From assembly GCA_905178155.1 (NCBI GenBank), contig CAJINV010000011.1, forward strand, positions 516,491 to 580,490: a DNA stretch of 64,000 nt, given 5' to 3'. This DNA comes from Amoebophrya sp. A120 (Eukaryota; Sar; Dinophyceae; Syndiniales; Amoebophryaceae). A program made the translations under genes and the position numbers. The notes under the pieces are model-generated. The model did no database searches and had not been told where the DNA came from. It worked only from the letters and a program-made list of their open reading frames with translations. Shown here piece after piece: positions 22,867-35,400 of this stretch; the first letter of the stretch is position 1; the number at the start of each line of letters is the position of its first letter.

Positions 22867-25219
22867 TCAGGAACCCTTGAAGGTTCGCCGCCGCTGCTCG
22901 ACGCCGTTCAGCCTTTGCTCTACTCGGGGAAGGGGCTGCGTGACGGTTTTGGTACGCCACTCGTTCTCGCGCACGGACAGCTTGCGCACCTCCTCGGGTA
23001 GCTTGTCTGGCTTCGCGTCCAGGTCAACGTCGCGCCAGCGGTATCTGTTCCCGACTTCGTCGACGATGCCGCGCCATCGCAGAACTTCGCCACTCAGTCG
23101 CTCGTCCGTCTCTGCCGCGTGGCACATCGGAACACGAATGACCGTGTTCCACTGCCCGGCGGTCTAGTGGAATTCAGAAATTCAAATTCGGAATGTGGAA
23201 AAAATTATCGCCGCATACAAATTCCTAAGCGACACTGACAAAAGACGTCCCCCTTAATTCAAATTCATAAAGAAAAAATGTCCTACGCTACGAGATCCAA
23301 AAAGCAAGCACTTAACTAAGTACTACCTCAAAGCTGCGGGCGGCGGTGAATTTTGGCTGGTAAATCTGTTCTGGCGCGACGATTTTGTTTACGTGCCTCC
23401 TGATCTCGCGGCCCATGGTAACAACAGCGTGGTCGTTTGCGAAGACGTTTTGCTCGAGGTCCAACCGCAAGGCCGCACAGTCCACGTCGCGCTCCAACAC
23501 GTTCACGATGTCGAACCGCAGGATTTTCGCCAACATAAAGTCGACCAGAATGTTCGGGAACATGTAGCGCACCACCACGCGGTGGCAGCCGGTCTTCTGA
23601 AGCATTTCCGCACTGGTGTAGCCCGTCGCCACGTACATCTTCGTGTTGGTTTCCGGCGGGAAGGAATTGGAGACCCACTGGAAGATCGCGCCCGCAACCG
23701 GACCGGCAACATCGTCGCCACTGTACACGCCAGCTTCCAAAAACTTTTTGTACAAAGCATTCCGCTGAACGCGCTCTGCCTCCGCTGTCGCCGTGTCCAC
23801 AGGCTCATCCAGAGGCGACCGTAGCTCCACGCAAACGTCAAAGAAAAGCTGAATTTGAACAACTTTGGTTTTGGCACAATTAAAACTACACAATACGACC
23901 ACAATCCAGCAACTGCAAAATCATCATAGATGCTGAATTCAAATTCTACAACGTTGCAAACAAGCATGAGCATGTAAAAAAATCTCTATACATACCTTGA
24001 AAATTGGCGTCGGGTTCTCGAATAGAACTGCTGGTCTGCCGAGGGTGTGCAGTTTCGCGATGGTGTTGTGCAGGAGGCTGCAGCCTTTTTCCTCTGCTAT
24101 GAAGAGCGCGTGATCCTCCGGCGCCTGCATAAGGCAGCACGCGTTCTTAATCCAGCAACCGTGGGAAATCTCCGCCCGCTCAATCGCTGAGCGATGAGAC
24201 GGCGGCGTCTTCCACTCCGCTTGGTCCACCATGGTGCGCACGACGGGTTTGACGTACTTCCGGAACTGTTGGAATTTTCGTTCACAGTACGAGAAGTATC
24301 CCTTCGGCAGAAACCGTTCCACGTCCGCGTCGGCGACACTGAGCGTCTCTTTGGTTTTTCGGTCACGCGTGTGGAGGCCCGCAGCCCAAAGCCGTTCTTC
24401 CGCACGTAGGCACTGCTCCAGAACCATGGCCGGGTCCTCCGGTACGACCTCGGGTGACTTGTTCGCACAAACTGCAGAAGATGACGACGCCGGTAGCTTG
24501 GAACTACACACATCGACTGCTGATTTTTCCCGGTGATCTTTCTCATCCTCCGTGATTGGTGGGGCCGTGGAGTCGATGTCCTTGTTCAACACCGGGCTCG
24601 CACCCGGCGAGGACGCGGTGGTCGACAATGAGGCAATATTTTCCTGCGGGCTGCAATTTTTCTCCCCAACGAGACTCCTAACTTCGTCCATGAGCCGCAG
24701 CTCCTCAGGTCTTCCTGTTCTACTGCACGATTTAATAGTATTCGGCGCAAAAGAACTCGCTTCGCCAGTTGTTGCGTCGTCCTCGCCCCTCTTTTCGGCT
24801 TGCATACTAGTTTCGAGGATTCCCGCCCTTGCTGGCATTTTATCGTCGTGCGTCTGGTCAGAGGAGCTTCGCAACTCTCGGCTCTTCGCAGCAGCTTCGG
24901 GATCTTCTATCCTTGCTGAAGAAAGAACTACATCCTTGCTGCTCCTGTCGTTAGTAATATCTTGATCTTCCTGCTGTACTAGCGCTGCATCTTCGTGGTC
25001 CGAGCTTAGAATTTGGCCCGCTTCATCCCGTTGCACCTGCTGCTCCCCTTCCACGCTGCTTCTGTGCTGCCCATCCTTCGGAGTAGTTTCATCGCCGTCG
25101 CGGTGCGATAGCAAACTGCTAGCTACGACCGTTACCCCACATGCTGCTATGGCGGCAGATGAACTCAAGGCACCAATTGTCGTGGGCTCGTTTGTGGAAA
25201 GCGAGAGAAGGCGGTCCAT
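22867..25219 (-). CDS. Hypothetical protein, 680 aa, three exons
   Basis: Function not recognised. Exons 25219-23996, 23848-23327 and 23163-22867 total 2,043 nt. Both introns are conventional and in phase 0 (donors GTATGTATAG and GTAGTACTTAG; acceptors AAATTCAG and CCACTAG). The first 230 residues are low-complexity and acidic, opening with MDRLLSLSTNEPTTIGAL and a short Ala/Val/Ser hydrophobic stretch. The rest looks globular: a segment with HGCWIKNACCLMQAPEDHAL, then YMFPNILVDFMLAKILRFDI and a charged C-terminus with VGNRYRWRDVDLDAKPDKLP. No catalytic motif is recognised. No introner element interrupts it, so ordinary splicing and introner-based splicing coexist in this region. Confidence 0.75.
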
Positions 25220-26206
25220 CTTGATTGTACTAGAAACCGGACTACTTCTCGCATCTGCGATTTTTGTGTGCTGTCTTAATTTGTGCTTTTCTGCCTGGTG
25301 AGCGAATTACTTTTCTAAAATCTTAACACTCGGATCGATCTGCAAACAGCACGCTACGATCACACTAGATTTACTCCACCAACGACATGATACTCAGGAG
25401 CACACGACCAGCGTACAGATTATGTTCAGCTCTCGGTTACAACATTTCTAAAAGGCCTGTAAAAGCGAATGTGATAGTGACAGCGCGTAGAAGATAACTC
25501 TGTCATGGATGACAGGTTCAGTCGTGGATCGTTCACATAAATAGATAATCTTGTCTCTCGTGCATAATTGCGTTGTCATGCTAGACCAAGATCCTCGTCG
25601 CTGCAATGCAATGCTTTGGAACACTGAATATTAAGGAGGTGACAAGTATTAGTACCCATTTTCAGCCCACTTCGACGGCTATATACAGTTTTTTTTCTCG
25701 TGTGGTGAAAGTTTGACGGGGTGCGTCAATATGTGAGAAGTGAGTCTGTGGATGTCTTTCCGAAAAGGATGCGCTTTTTGTGCAGCTGAGACCTTCTAGC
25801 TGATTATGGATCGATGAAGTGCTGTGTCTATCTGGTGAGCAGCACAACATCCATTCGAAAAATGCGAGTTCTGCAGAGTATCAAGCACATTCCTGAAAAC
25901 ATCCTAGTACACTGAGTGTCTCCTGTTCCATTATACGGAAGACGCCTGAAATATCAAACCCGTCTTGGACATAATCACCTTCTCCCATAAGTGAAAAGCA
26001 CTTCAGAAGTAGAGTACATTCGCTTTGCAACGGTCTTCATCTAGGGTGGATATGGAGCTACTAAATCTCGACTTCCCTAGGGATACTATCGCGCGGCAAG
26101 ACCAAGATCGAAGAACTCCCCGCCGTAATAAATGGCGTATGGTGAGGAAGATGTTGATGTCCCTACGAAGGCAGAAAGCCCGTCGCACCATCTGCTTTCG
26201 ACCTCG
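25220..26206. other. Intergenic stretch
   Basis: AT-rich spacer above the 680-aa gene. No supported frame or RNA gene; nothing recognised. Confidence 0.5.
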
Positions 26207-27417
26207 CGGCAAAATTGGATGTCGTCGTGATCTCCCAGCCTTTTACTTTTAATGCAGAACCGCCCTGGAACTAATTGCGTTTCTCAATGAATTCAGAATG
26301 AAGTCAGAGTTTCGCACTTTTTGGGATTTTGGGGCGAAAGGCATCGCCTAAATCACCTCTAACAGCGCCAACGCGGCCCCCTTAGCCCGACAATAAGGTG
26401 GCTGACAGGGCGCAAAAGCGCAAGCGTCGTAGTGAGTGCATCGATAGCCGCGTAGCGGCTCTTTACTGAACAAATGGCCACAATGTTTCCCAATGCACGG
26501 CCCCGAACTGGGAGGGCGTGCGCGTGCTTCAGGCGTGTACCTCTCAAACACCCAACACCCACAAGCGTCGCTCACTCGAGGGGCCCTGACGATCACAAAT
26601 ACGCGCACAAAATGCGGACCGGATTGGGCAAGGTGTCGGACAAGACGTCCCAGGTCCCTCGGCGCGAAGCCCCTCTGGCCCGGAGCCCATGGAACTCACG
26701 ATGCCAGATCCCAAGAAACAAATCCACAAGCAAGATGATGCAGCGAAACAGAGCCCCGGCAATCATTTTGCCCCCTTTTGATAGATGCGAAACGGCCAAA
26801 AGCCTCGACAACGCCGTACTTGTTTTGCCAAACTTTTTTCAACTCTTTTCCAACTTAATTTTGAAATTGGTGCCGGACCCTTCCGCAAGATGCTCGCTGG
26901 CCCGCCTTTTCTTCAATGGCCTGGCTGGACGCCGGGCCGCTTCCCTCGAAAAAAACACAGGCCAGGGTGGTTCCTCGCTATGGCCTGCGGTCTTTCATGA
27001 CCCGGGAATCAGGGCCCATTCGCCAGAGGCAAGTGTGCGGCTGGCGGCGTGCAAGGCAATAATGTTGGGGGCAGCAATGACGTTGCATCGCTGCAAAATC
27101 TTGCCAGGCTAAGAAAGTCCCTGTCTTTCGCGCATGAAGACGCTTATACAGTGGCGGCCCGAAGCAGGAAAGTCGAAGGGCCTCCACGCGCCCTATTGAT
27201 GACCAGGCTGATGCTCCGTCGGTCGATAACCAGGCGCGAGGACTCAGGCCCCTAAAACGAGCCAAAGTGTAAAATTGCTGGAATTCTGAATTCATTCTGT
27301 TCTGAATTCGTTAAGAAATGATTATTTTCTACGGCGGTTTTGAGTTAATTGATATTTTTTGCGTCCGTCCATCTTCGGCAAAATTGGATGTCGTCGTGAT
27401 CTCCCAGCCTTTTACTT
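26207..27417. repeat. 42-bp direct repeat enclosing a GC-rich insert next to MBF1
   Basis: 26207-26248 and 27376-27417 are identical for 42 bp. The right copy spans the MBF1 stop codon and the first bases of its 3' region. The intervening segment has a GC-rich core (about 26340-27250) bounded by AT-rich sequence with GAATTC/AGAATGAA words in opposite orientations. No clear gene lies inside. This could be a duplicated 3' end or an insertion flanked by a duplication. Confidence 0.75.
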
Positions 27418-28458
27418 GTCGTCCTTCTTCTTCTGCTTCGGGATTTTTGGCAGCGGCGCTCCCAGTGCGCGGTTCAGTTTCTGAATCACCGCGCCCTCCG
27501 GGACAGCCTTGCCTGCCTCGTAGTCGCGAATGATAGCCGGAGCCAGATTATGCATTGCAAATATCAATCTGGCGGTCTGGAAGGATGCAACTTGTCATGC
27601 TAAGTCTGGAGGAACTGGATCGTGCAAAAAGTAGTCTACTTTTGTTGACCAGGTTCAGAGGGATTTTCTCATGCACAGGGTAGGCATGATAGTACAGATC
27701 TGTCATCATGCTAAATCCTGCATTTTTCGAGGCCTCATGGGTCGTGGAAAACTTGCATGACAAGTTTCGTACTATTCTTCCAGACCCCGATCGATATTTG
27801 CAGTGGATACAGATTGCACGCCTGCGCCAGCTGTGCCTGAGTTAGGCCCTTCCCCTGTCGCAGCTTCTGCAGGGCCAGCTTGAACTCCGTTGGAATCTGC
27901 GACAATGGTATTGGTGTTTTATTTTATGGTTGTATTGATCAGGATATTGATTCGATTGATATGCTAGGGAAGAACAAGAACATCAACATCAAACAGTTCA
28001 AGATCTGCGTTACTTAATTCGATTGACGCATCGAAAATCTTTGGTAGGTTGTCATACGCATAATGTTATTTTGTGTAGTAAAAAAAACACGAAGATCATG
28101 ATGAAGTACCTGGCGGTGCTTGTAACTTCCAGTATCCTCATCGAGCGCCTTGGAGTTCGTTGGTCCCACCGAATGGTTCGCAGCACCAAATTTGTTCTCC
28201 ACTTCCAGGTTTCCAGTCCTGGCCGCAGCATTCTGCGCAGCCTTGGATTTCGCGTTGCCACCTGTTTAGAAGTAGAGGGTTAGTTTGTAGTGAACAATGT
28301 GCAGCTTTTTTATTTGACTACATTATTTTTTGGCATGGCTTGATATAAAGACCGCAAGAAATCAACCGCAAAAATTCTTTGATCATCTTACCTGCTGTCT
28401 TCGTCCACCCGTAAGTCGGGGTGTCGAGAGAGTTAGCAGCGTTAGGGTGGGCCGACAT
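27412..28458 (-). CDS. MBF1: Multiprotein bridging factor 1 (MBF1/EDF1), 145 aa
   Basis: A transcription coactivator that bridges DNA-binding activators to TBP; yeast MBF1 also acts at collided ribosomes. Exons 28458-28392, 28261-28110, 27896-27810 and 27543-27412 total 438 nt, and 145 aa is the usual family length. The N-terminal MBF1 region carries GWTKTAGGNAKSKAA and the linker ENKFGAANHSV. The C-terminal helix-turn-helix (Cro/C1 type) reads LALQKLRQGKGLTQAQLAQA then IIRDYEAGKAVPEGAVIQKL, close to the family's 'KLTQ-LA-I-DYESG-A-PN' pattern. It ends in a Lys-rich tail. The first two introns are GT-AG (28262-28391, 27897-28109). The third is a family 1 introner element that splits the HTH domain at N-L|A-P-A-I-I. 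The strong conservation makes this the best internal proof that the element is removed as an intron. Confidence 0.95.
27549..27809. mobile_element. Introner element, family 1, in MBF1
   Basis: 261 bp, TATGCATTGC to GCAGTGGATA, with subterminal GGTCTGGAAGGATGC and its inverse. Perfect duplication CAGAT (extending to 6 bp, CAGATT). Removal restores the MBF1 helix-turn-helix with no residue lost or gained. Confidence 0.97.
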
Positions 28459-29633
28459 TGTTCGTTCTTGTCTCCTTTCCGGGGATAGGATACTCGGCTC
28501 CTGCTTACGGCGTTTATTAGTAGATGTGGCTCCTCTGTGAAGATAACGAAGTCGCTTCTACTTTCCAGACAGCTAAGTGGAGTTTTCTTTTTTCACAAAG
28601 AACAGAAGATAATCTAATACAACTAAATCGAAGATGTAGGCGGTCGAGCGAACAAATTGGAGATTTGTGTTCTTGAGAACTTCCGTGTGGACGGTCGGAG
28701 TAAAAAAATGGGAGAATTTATTTTATCCAAAACAACGCCAAAAAAATGCTCGGTAGTGACGACAAGCGCTTCTTCTGGGTCTGGTACCACTTCGAAATCT
28801 ACTTCACTCTAACAAACCTATGTCAATTGAGTATGTGTAGTAATTGAATATGGGGTCGGTCGTCGTGGGAGCTTTGTTGTATCGCCTGAAACTTTTGTAC
28901 GAAAATCAAGTCAAACTGACAATCCAACGCACGGTCAAAAATGGAAAAGAGACTTCTCCGCAGATGATCAATCTTTCAGCTTGTTCTAAACATCTTCATT
29001 ATCCGAAGCGCTCGAGATAATACAAGAACCGATGAAGATTTGTTCTTTAAGGATCGCGGAGTAGATAGATTCTGTGTCATTCTGATCATGTCGATAATTC
29101 TATTTCCGGTGGTACATCAGGAGAGGCTTGAGCGAACGCTAGGTACATTGTCGCTCGGTGCATTCTAAGACACAGAGCGAGGAGAGAAGTTGCGATATTT
29201 TCATATGCGCGATGTAGTGTGATGTCACATATTCATATACTTCGCATGTCAACGATATCCTTGTACACGGTTCTTTTTGTCTTTTTATGTAAAGCACTTG
29301 CTTTTGTTAGCAGTCTCCATCATACAAAAGGCGTTTCGCGTTCCTGTTCCACTTCTTACTGGTGAATGACAAGCATGTACAACTCTCGAGAGCGCGTTCA
29401 TCTTTGTGTGTTGCAACATGCACTATTAACAACGTACGGAAATATAGGTATTTGAAGCCCTAAGCGACATATAAGACATCATCAAACAGTCGGATTATTT
29501 AGTATCTATTTTACGGCAAGAAACTTGAGAGCATTTTTCTAGCTGCGGACTACTTCCTGCTGACTTCTTCATGTTCATCCTCATGAAAAAATCGATGGAT
29601 AGAGATACTGTCACACAGATCAACTACTTCTAC
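28459..29633. other. Intergenic stretch upstream of MBF1
   Basis: AT-rich and free of long frames. It should hold MBF1 promoter and leader sequence, but I recognise no TATA-like or initiator motif that I would defend. Confidence 0.5.
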
Positions 29634-31468
29634 TTATTTCTTCTCCTGTTTGACCGGCGACGGCGCGGCTGACGTAGTAGCACCCGCTGCTAACCCAGCG
29701 GAAGTAGGCTTGCCGCTGATCCCCCCAGCACCACCGGCGACCGGTTTGTTATTATTCCCCTTTTTGTTGGACTGCACGCTTTTCACTCGCTGCATCAGCG
29801 CCGCGGGCTTCAACTTCCACGTCTGCACTGGCCGCCACCATGTATGAAAGCGTCAGGTTTGAAATCGACATAGTTGAAATGATTTGTCATGCACAAAATG
29901 GATACCAGTTGGAAGACCAATTTCCAAGCGGCGCATGACAAATTTTCCTAGCACCGGAATCCAATTTGCCATGCTGTTTGGGCAAAGAAGACTGCTCCTC
30001 TCATGCTACTCTAACAGCACATTGCATAGCCCTAAACAGGCTCACAATCGGTCTCATATGCCTGCTCCCTAGTACAGGCCTGCAGTACTTTGCATTTTAT
30101 GCATCACAAAATTTTCGATTTTGTCGATTTCGATCCTGACACATCCATACCAAGGGGAGTGTCCGTACATCCGCAGGTAGGTTTCCGTATCAAGTGCAAA
30201 TATTTTTGAATATCTGGAAGACTTGTGATGCTGTGTTTGGACTCTAAAAAAATCTGTATTGCATGAGCAGCAAAATAGGAGTCCAACTCTTGCTACGCGA
30301 AGAGGGCATCTGTAATGCGGGATAGGCATCATCAAGACGGCCTCAAAAAATCTGTGATGGAAGGGCGTACAACATAGACATCATGGCTCATGGGAAACGT
30401 GCATGACAAGTTCGCATCCTTCCAGACCCAGATCGACATTTGCAACGCATATTCCGAATACTCGGTCAACTCCGAATTCTCCGCCCGCAGAAATCGCCAC
30501 AGCCGCCACTTCCTTTTCTTCTTCGTTGTACTAGCGGAGTTGTCTTTTTGCTGCAAGATCTTCCCGATGTCCAGACCGTACTCCTGATTTCGGGTTTGTG
30601 GCAGCAGTTGGAACAATTCCTGGTCTTCTTGCGTGTTTGATGTCCATTGGTTGGTATTTTTAGTCGTCGTCCTTGCTACTTTTGATACTGTAGTCGATGG
30701 ATTACTATCTTCTGCCCGGTCTAGTCGTGTTTCCCGAATTGTTGCGCCGTCCTGGTCGTCGTCGTTGAGCCCCTCATCGTTTGCTGTCGCGCTTGTAGTT
30801 GTTCTCTCGCCGTTTATTTCAGCAACTGCAGAGTGGTTCGCTCTCGCGCTTTGTCCGCTTTTGCATGCGACGGCGGCCTAAAACAAGTGGTCGTGTGTTT
30901 TCCTTTTCGTGCAGTGTTGGATCACGTTGGCATAAAGAGCAAATGAACGGCATTTTTCAGATGATGATATCATGGTGACTACTACCCACAGCTGGTGCCA
31001 TGAACAAACGAAACTCGCAAGGGCATTTCCAACACAAACTGGTCACAACAGAAGCTCGTAGTCCTACGCCTAGTACTTTATATATACCTCCTTCCCCGTC
31101 GATCCTCCCGTTCCAGCCTTACACGCATCATCAAAACTCTCCTCCAGCAGGGTGGTGTTCAGAAAGCTCTGGTTCTTCTTGGTTGGTCGTGATGTTTTAA
31201 TAATGTTCCCGCTGGGTTTGCTGTCCTGCTCCTGGACGAGTTCATCTTGAGCGGCACTTTCTGCTCCACTTCTGGGTGCGAAAAACGCCCCCACGCCCAC
31301 CTTCGGGGTCAGGATGTTTTTCTCGATGGTCTTGGAGTTCAGCACAAAGTCCCGCTTCACCTGGATAAACTTTTTGTCCCACTCCAACTTCTCAATCAGC
31401 GCCCGATTCCGCTGGTACGGGCTCTGTTGCGTCGCTAAATGCACACGCGTTTTGCGGCTGTTCCACAT
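29634..31468 (-). CDS. Hypothetical basic protein, 347 aa, two introner elements
   Basis: Function not recognised. Exons 31468-31088, 30877-30452, 30182-30150 and 29837-29634 total 1,044 nt. Intron 1 (30878-31087) is GT-AG in phase 0 (donor GTATATATAAAG, acceptor TGTTTTAG); introns 2 and 3 are introner elements. The N-terminus, MWNSRKTRVHLATQQSPYQR, is basic and probably helical. The middle is Asp/Thr-rich and likely disordered. A compact segment follows with KKRKWRLWRFLRAENSELTE and YLRMYGHSPWW, formed by joining three exons, then a Gly/Ala/Lys tail ending in KQEKK. The Trp-rich patch across the two element junctions looks conserved in character and supports the joined frame. Confidence 0.75.
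29843..30149. mobile_element. Introner element, family 8
   Basis: 307 bp, the only copy of this family seen. TIRs begin TATGAAAGCGTCAGG on one side and TATGGATGTGTCAGG on the other, followed by TCGAAATCGACA-like sequence. Flanks CCATG and CCAAG match at 4 of 5. Removal gives H-S-P-W-W-R-P-V in frame. Confidence 0.9.
30188..30451. mobile_element. Introner element, family 1
   Basis: 264 bp, TATCAAGTGC to GCAACGCATA. Perfect duplication TTCCG. Removal gives E-Y-S-E-T-Y-L-R. The exon between it and the family 8 element is only 33 nt. Confidence 0.94.
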
Positions 31469-32408
31469 GATTCTGATTCTGCAGGAGGATTACGTGTTTG
31501 TTTGTAAAAGAAGGACGAACAAACTACTTAGACGATGTTGATCTTCTGTGAGTGAAATAAAGCGGCAATCTCTCTCTCTACCAGAACCTTGGACAGCAAA
31601 AAACAGGTTTCAGGTTCCGCACGCACACTTAATTGTTGTTCTTCGTATAATATCACATTAAATGACGTGGGTGAAGATGGACGGCATCATGAGAACAATC
31701 TTAATCTTTACTCAACAAGGTCGGTAGAACTTCTGTCCCACAGCTGCAACTACTCTCAGGACCCAATTAGTTCGCATAAAACAAAAAAGAAAACGAAACA
31801 GAAAAAAACGGAACAAGCGACATGTCCTCGATCAAAAATCCAGCTCCTGGCTGAGATTCAATTATTTTTTTGTAGTTCGTCGTTAAGTGTTATATCGACT
31901 CTTTTTCTATTTTTTCAAATGGCATATTACTGCGCAAAAAGCAAGACAAATACACCAACGAGTGGCTCGATTTTTCACTTCGCCGGCAGAGCAATTAAGG
32001 ACCGCGTAGTGAAAAAAAATCACTGTCACCATCCGCAAAAAAAGAAAGTTCGCTAGTACACAGCTAGTATTTTGCTTCGAACAAAAAAGACCAAATCACA
32101 CTTGTTCAATAAACACGAATAGTTGCAAAAAACAATGCATCCACATCGATTTCCAGCCGCAGCAAGAGCGACGATGATAACTTTAATTGCATTGCAAAAT
32201 AATCAATAAACCAAACAAACCTCGAGCTGCAAGAACGTCAAGTAATGTGCGAAGTATAATTCTTAGCATAAATCATGTGAGTACAGGACGAGCCATCGTG
32301 TCTCTCTTTATTCCAATTTTTTCTGCCTTCTTTGAATTTGATGAAGAAAAAGAAGAGCCGTTAGTACTTACTTTACAACATCCCACGAGTAGTTCTCTCG
32401 GCCCTTTA
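31469..32408. other. Intergenic stretch
   Basis: AT-rich spacer with poly-A-like runs between the coiled-coil gene stop and the 347-aa gene start. No supported gene. Confidence 0.5.
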
Positions 32409-35400
32409 TCATCCCGTGAACGCCGACATACTCGTTGGGGGTTTCAGGGCCCGCATTTGGCGCACAATCGCATCCACCTCCTCGCGCTGCACGGCCAGTT
32501 GGTTCTCCTTCTGCCCCAGGAGTTTTTTCAACTCGAAGATTTCGTGTTTTTGGATCTCCAACTCGGTTTCCAGGGTGATCTCCTTCTTCTTGGCGGTTTG
32601 CTGCATCGCCTGCGTCTTCTGCAGCAGCTGCTTCTCCAACAGGGCCACCGTGCTGGCCAGCTGCCGGAACTGCTGCGGTACGGAACTCGACTGTTGGTCT
32701 TTCGTGGACACCACCAGCTGCGCTAACGAGTCGTTCTTGTCCTGCAGCTCTTTCACGTCCTGCTGCAGCCGGTCCTTCTGCCGCACCAGCTCCGCGTTCT
32801 GCAGCGTCATTCGCGTCAACTCCGTCTTGGTCGCGAGGTCAGCTTGTGTAGCAGGACCGCCGATGACAGTACTTGAAGTCGTTTGGCCATCTTGTTGCGC
32901 ACCATAATTCATCATTTCAGAACCAGTTTGCCTGGTTTTGTTGTTCGGCGCGCCGTGGTCACCAGGAGCTGTGGTCCCTCGTCCCCCCGCCCCAGGCACG
33001 GAGTTGAAGAAGTTGCTCCAGATCTGTTCGCCCGAGCTCCCCTGCTGCAGCAAGTCTTGCAGCAACAAAAGCCATTCGACGTCCTTCTGCCCCTTGCTCC
33101 GGCCGAAGAACAGCGTCAGGGTTTCCACCTCCACCGGAGTTAGGACCTCCTGGGCGACGTTCAGGGTCTTCGATTGGAAAATATCCAAAAAATCCTGCCG
33201 CGACACCGTGCCGGAGCAGCTCGGATCCTTCAACCGAAAGGCGTCCAGCAGTTCCTGCCACTTGTTCATCACATGCAAATACTTATATCTGGGTCGGGAA
33301 AGAACAACTTCCTTGTGATGCAAGCCTGCGAATAATGAGCTCACTGCAAAAATAGGTGACCAAGCATTGCAGGTTTTTGAGAGAGCTCCTGCGTCATGCG
33401 TATTCCGCATGGCAGGCTCCATTCTTGCATGACAGGCAAGAGGATCTTTTCGCGCCTAAGCATCACAGAGTTGTTTGAGTTGACGCTTAAAGTTACTTAT
33501 GCCAGACGAGCATCACAAACCCGGCATTCTTCCAGACCAAGACATATTTGCCATGCATATTGTTGCTGTCCTTGAGCTTCCGCAACGGGTGCAATACACT
33601 GGCGAAGGAGCCTGGGTTAGTTGTTAGACTTAGGTTGCAGATGAACAATACACGCTTGTACAAATGAGCAGCTCAACAAGTCAGTTGCAAAAACAAAAAA
33701 GCTCGAATAAAATTGATAAGTACCTAGCTGCGGCGTCGCCCCTTGCAACAGGAGAGTGCGCAACTCCGGCCAAAACACCTTCCCACCGGGCACACACAGC
33801 AGTGCCGCGTCCTCCTGCAGCTGCTTCAGCTCCGGGCCCCAGGGCCCGCACCGCTGCACGCTCTTGAGAAACTCAAACCAGGGGATGCTCAAGCCGTGGT
33901 GGCTGTGGTGCACTTTAAGGTCCTGTTCCAAGATCGGGAAGTCCTCTGCGACGAAGCGGTTTTCCCGCCACCGCTCCGCGAACAGCGCGAACGCCAGCGT
34001 TTGCTCGCCGATCTCTATCAAGTGCAAAAATGACTGGGTCTCGAACATCGGAAGATCTGTCATGCACACCTGACATGACCCATGACGGCTGTGATGTATG
34101 CCCTAGCATTACAGATTTTCTGAGTGCTTCTTGATGCCTATCCTGCATGAGAAATGCCCTCTCCACGTGCCAAAAACTGGACTCCTATTGCCTGTCATGC
34201 AATTTGTTTAGAATCCAAAAATAGCATTACAAGTTGCATCCTTCCAGACCCAGGAGACATCTTTGCATTTGATAATCGCTGGTGGCCGTCCAAAGGTGTC
34301 TTCGGTCTCCGGCGAGAGGCTCTCTGCGACGGACAGCTTTTGCAACAGCGCTTGGTCCAGCAGCGACCGGATGGTCGGCATCGCGAGAAAAAATCCCCCC
34401 TCCCCATATTGACAAGGAATGTCTTATTCGAAGATTTGTGTTGCTGATTTGTGGCCACGAATCGTGTCTGGCTTGCCAGAAGGCAACTCCACAGGCTCCG
34501 CCGCATTATGCAGGCGGCTTGTCATGCTGCTGGGACTACCGCGCGGGCGTTTTTCATGCCAAGCGCCTAGGCCAAAGCCTCTCTGCTCAGGCCTGATATG
34601 GGTCTGCAGTCCTCTCCAGCAAGACAAATCTGATTTGTGTACGCAAATCCAGCATCAGAAACTTCGTTTCGATATGGGGAGAGGGGATTTTTCCTTTTGA
34701 TAGTCGGCAAATCGTTCTTCTCGATCGCGACCCGCATATGAAATGCAAAAATGTCTGGGTCTGGAAGGATCCGAACTTGTGATGCGCATTGTAGAACACA
34801 GAAAAATCTCTCATGCATAGGTAGCAAAAGCTGCCGACTTTCTGTCACCAAAATGGGGGACTTCTCATGCGGGTTCGGCATTGCGGAAGCTTCTCGAAAC
34901 CTGTGGTGCTAGAGCTTCCATGCCAGAGCTTCTGCGTCATGCAAAAACAGCATGACTCTTCCAGACCCAGACATTTTTACATTTGATACCGCACGCGCTG
35001 AAGAAATTCCGTCGTGGGGTAGGGCCCAGCATCCGCGGCTTGCTTCCTGCGGATCTGCAGTGCATCCACAAACGCCAACAGGTGGTTTTTGTCCTGCACG
35101 CGCTGCGACTGCTCAGCCTTTCGCCGCATTTCCTGGTCCGCAACATCTTCTACATTCGCGGCTGTTGTTCCGGGCGGCTGGTAGGACTTCTGCTCCAATA
35201 AGTCGCTCGCGGCCTTCTCGAGGATTCCGAAGCACAGCGCGAACGGCTGGGCCAAAAATTTCCGCATCAGAGACGGCGTGAACTGCAGAAAATCCCGGGC
35301 TTTGATCGATTGGGATTGCGCAGCAGTTCTTGTTATACCACCTTGTAACTCTTCGCGATAACCATCTTCCAATTCCGTGAACACAACCTTTTTCGGCGGA

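Noticed and set aside
26340-27250. GC-rich block as bacterial or organellar contamination
   Set aside because: It is embedded between eukaryotic genes and next to MBF1, has no bacterial gene layout, and its flanks show a local 42-bp duplication.
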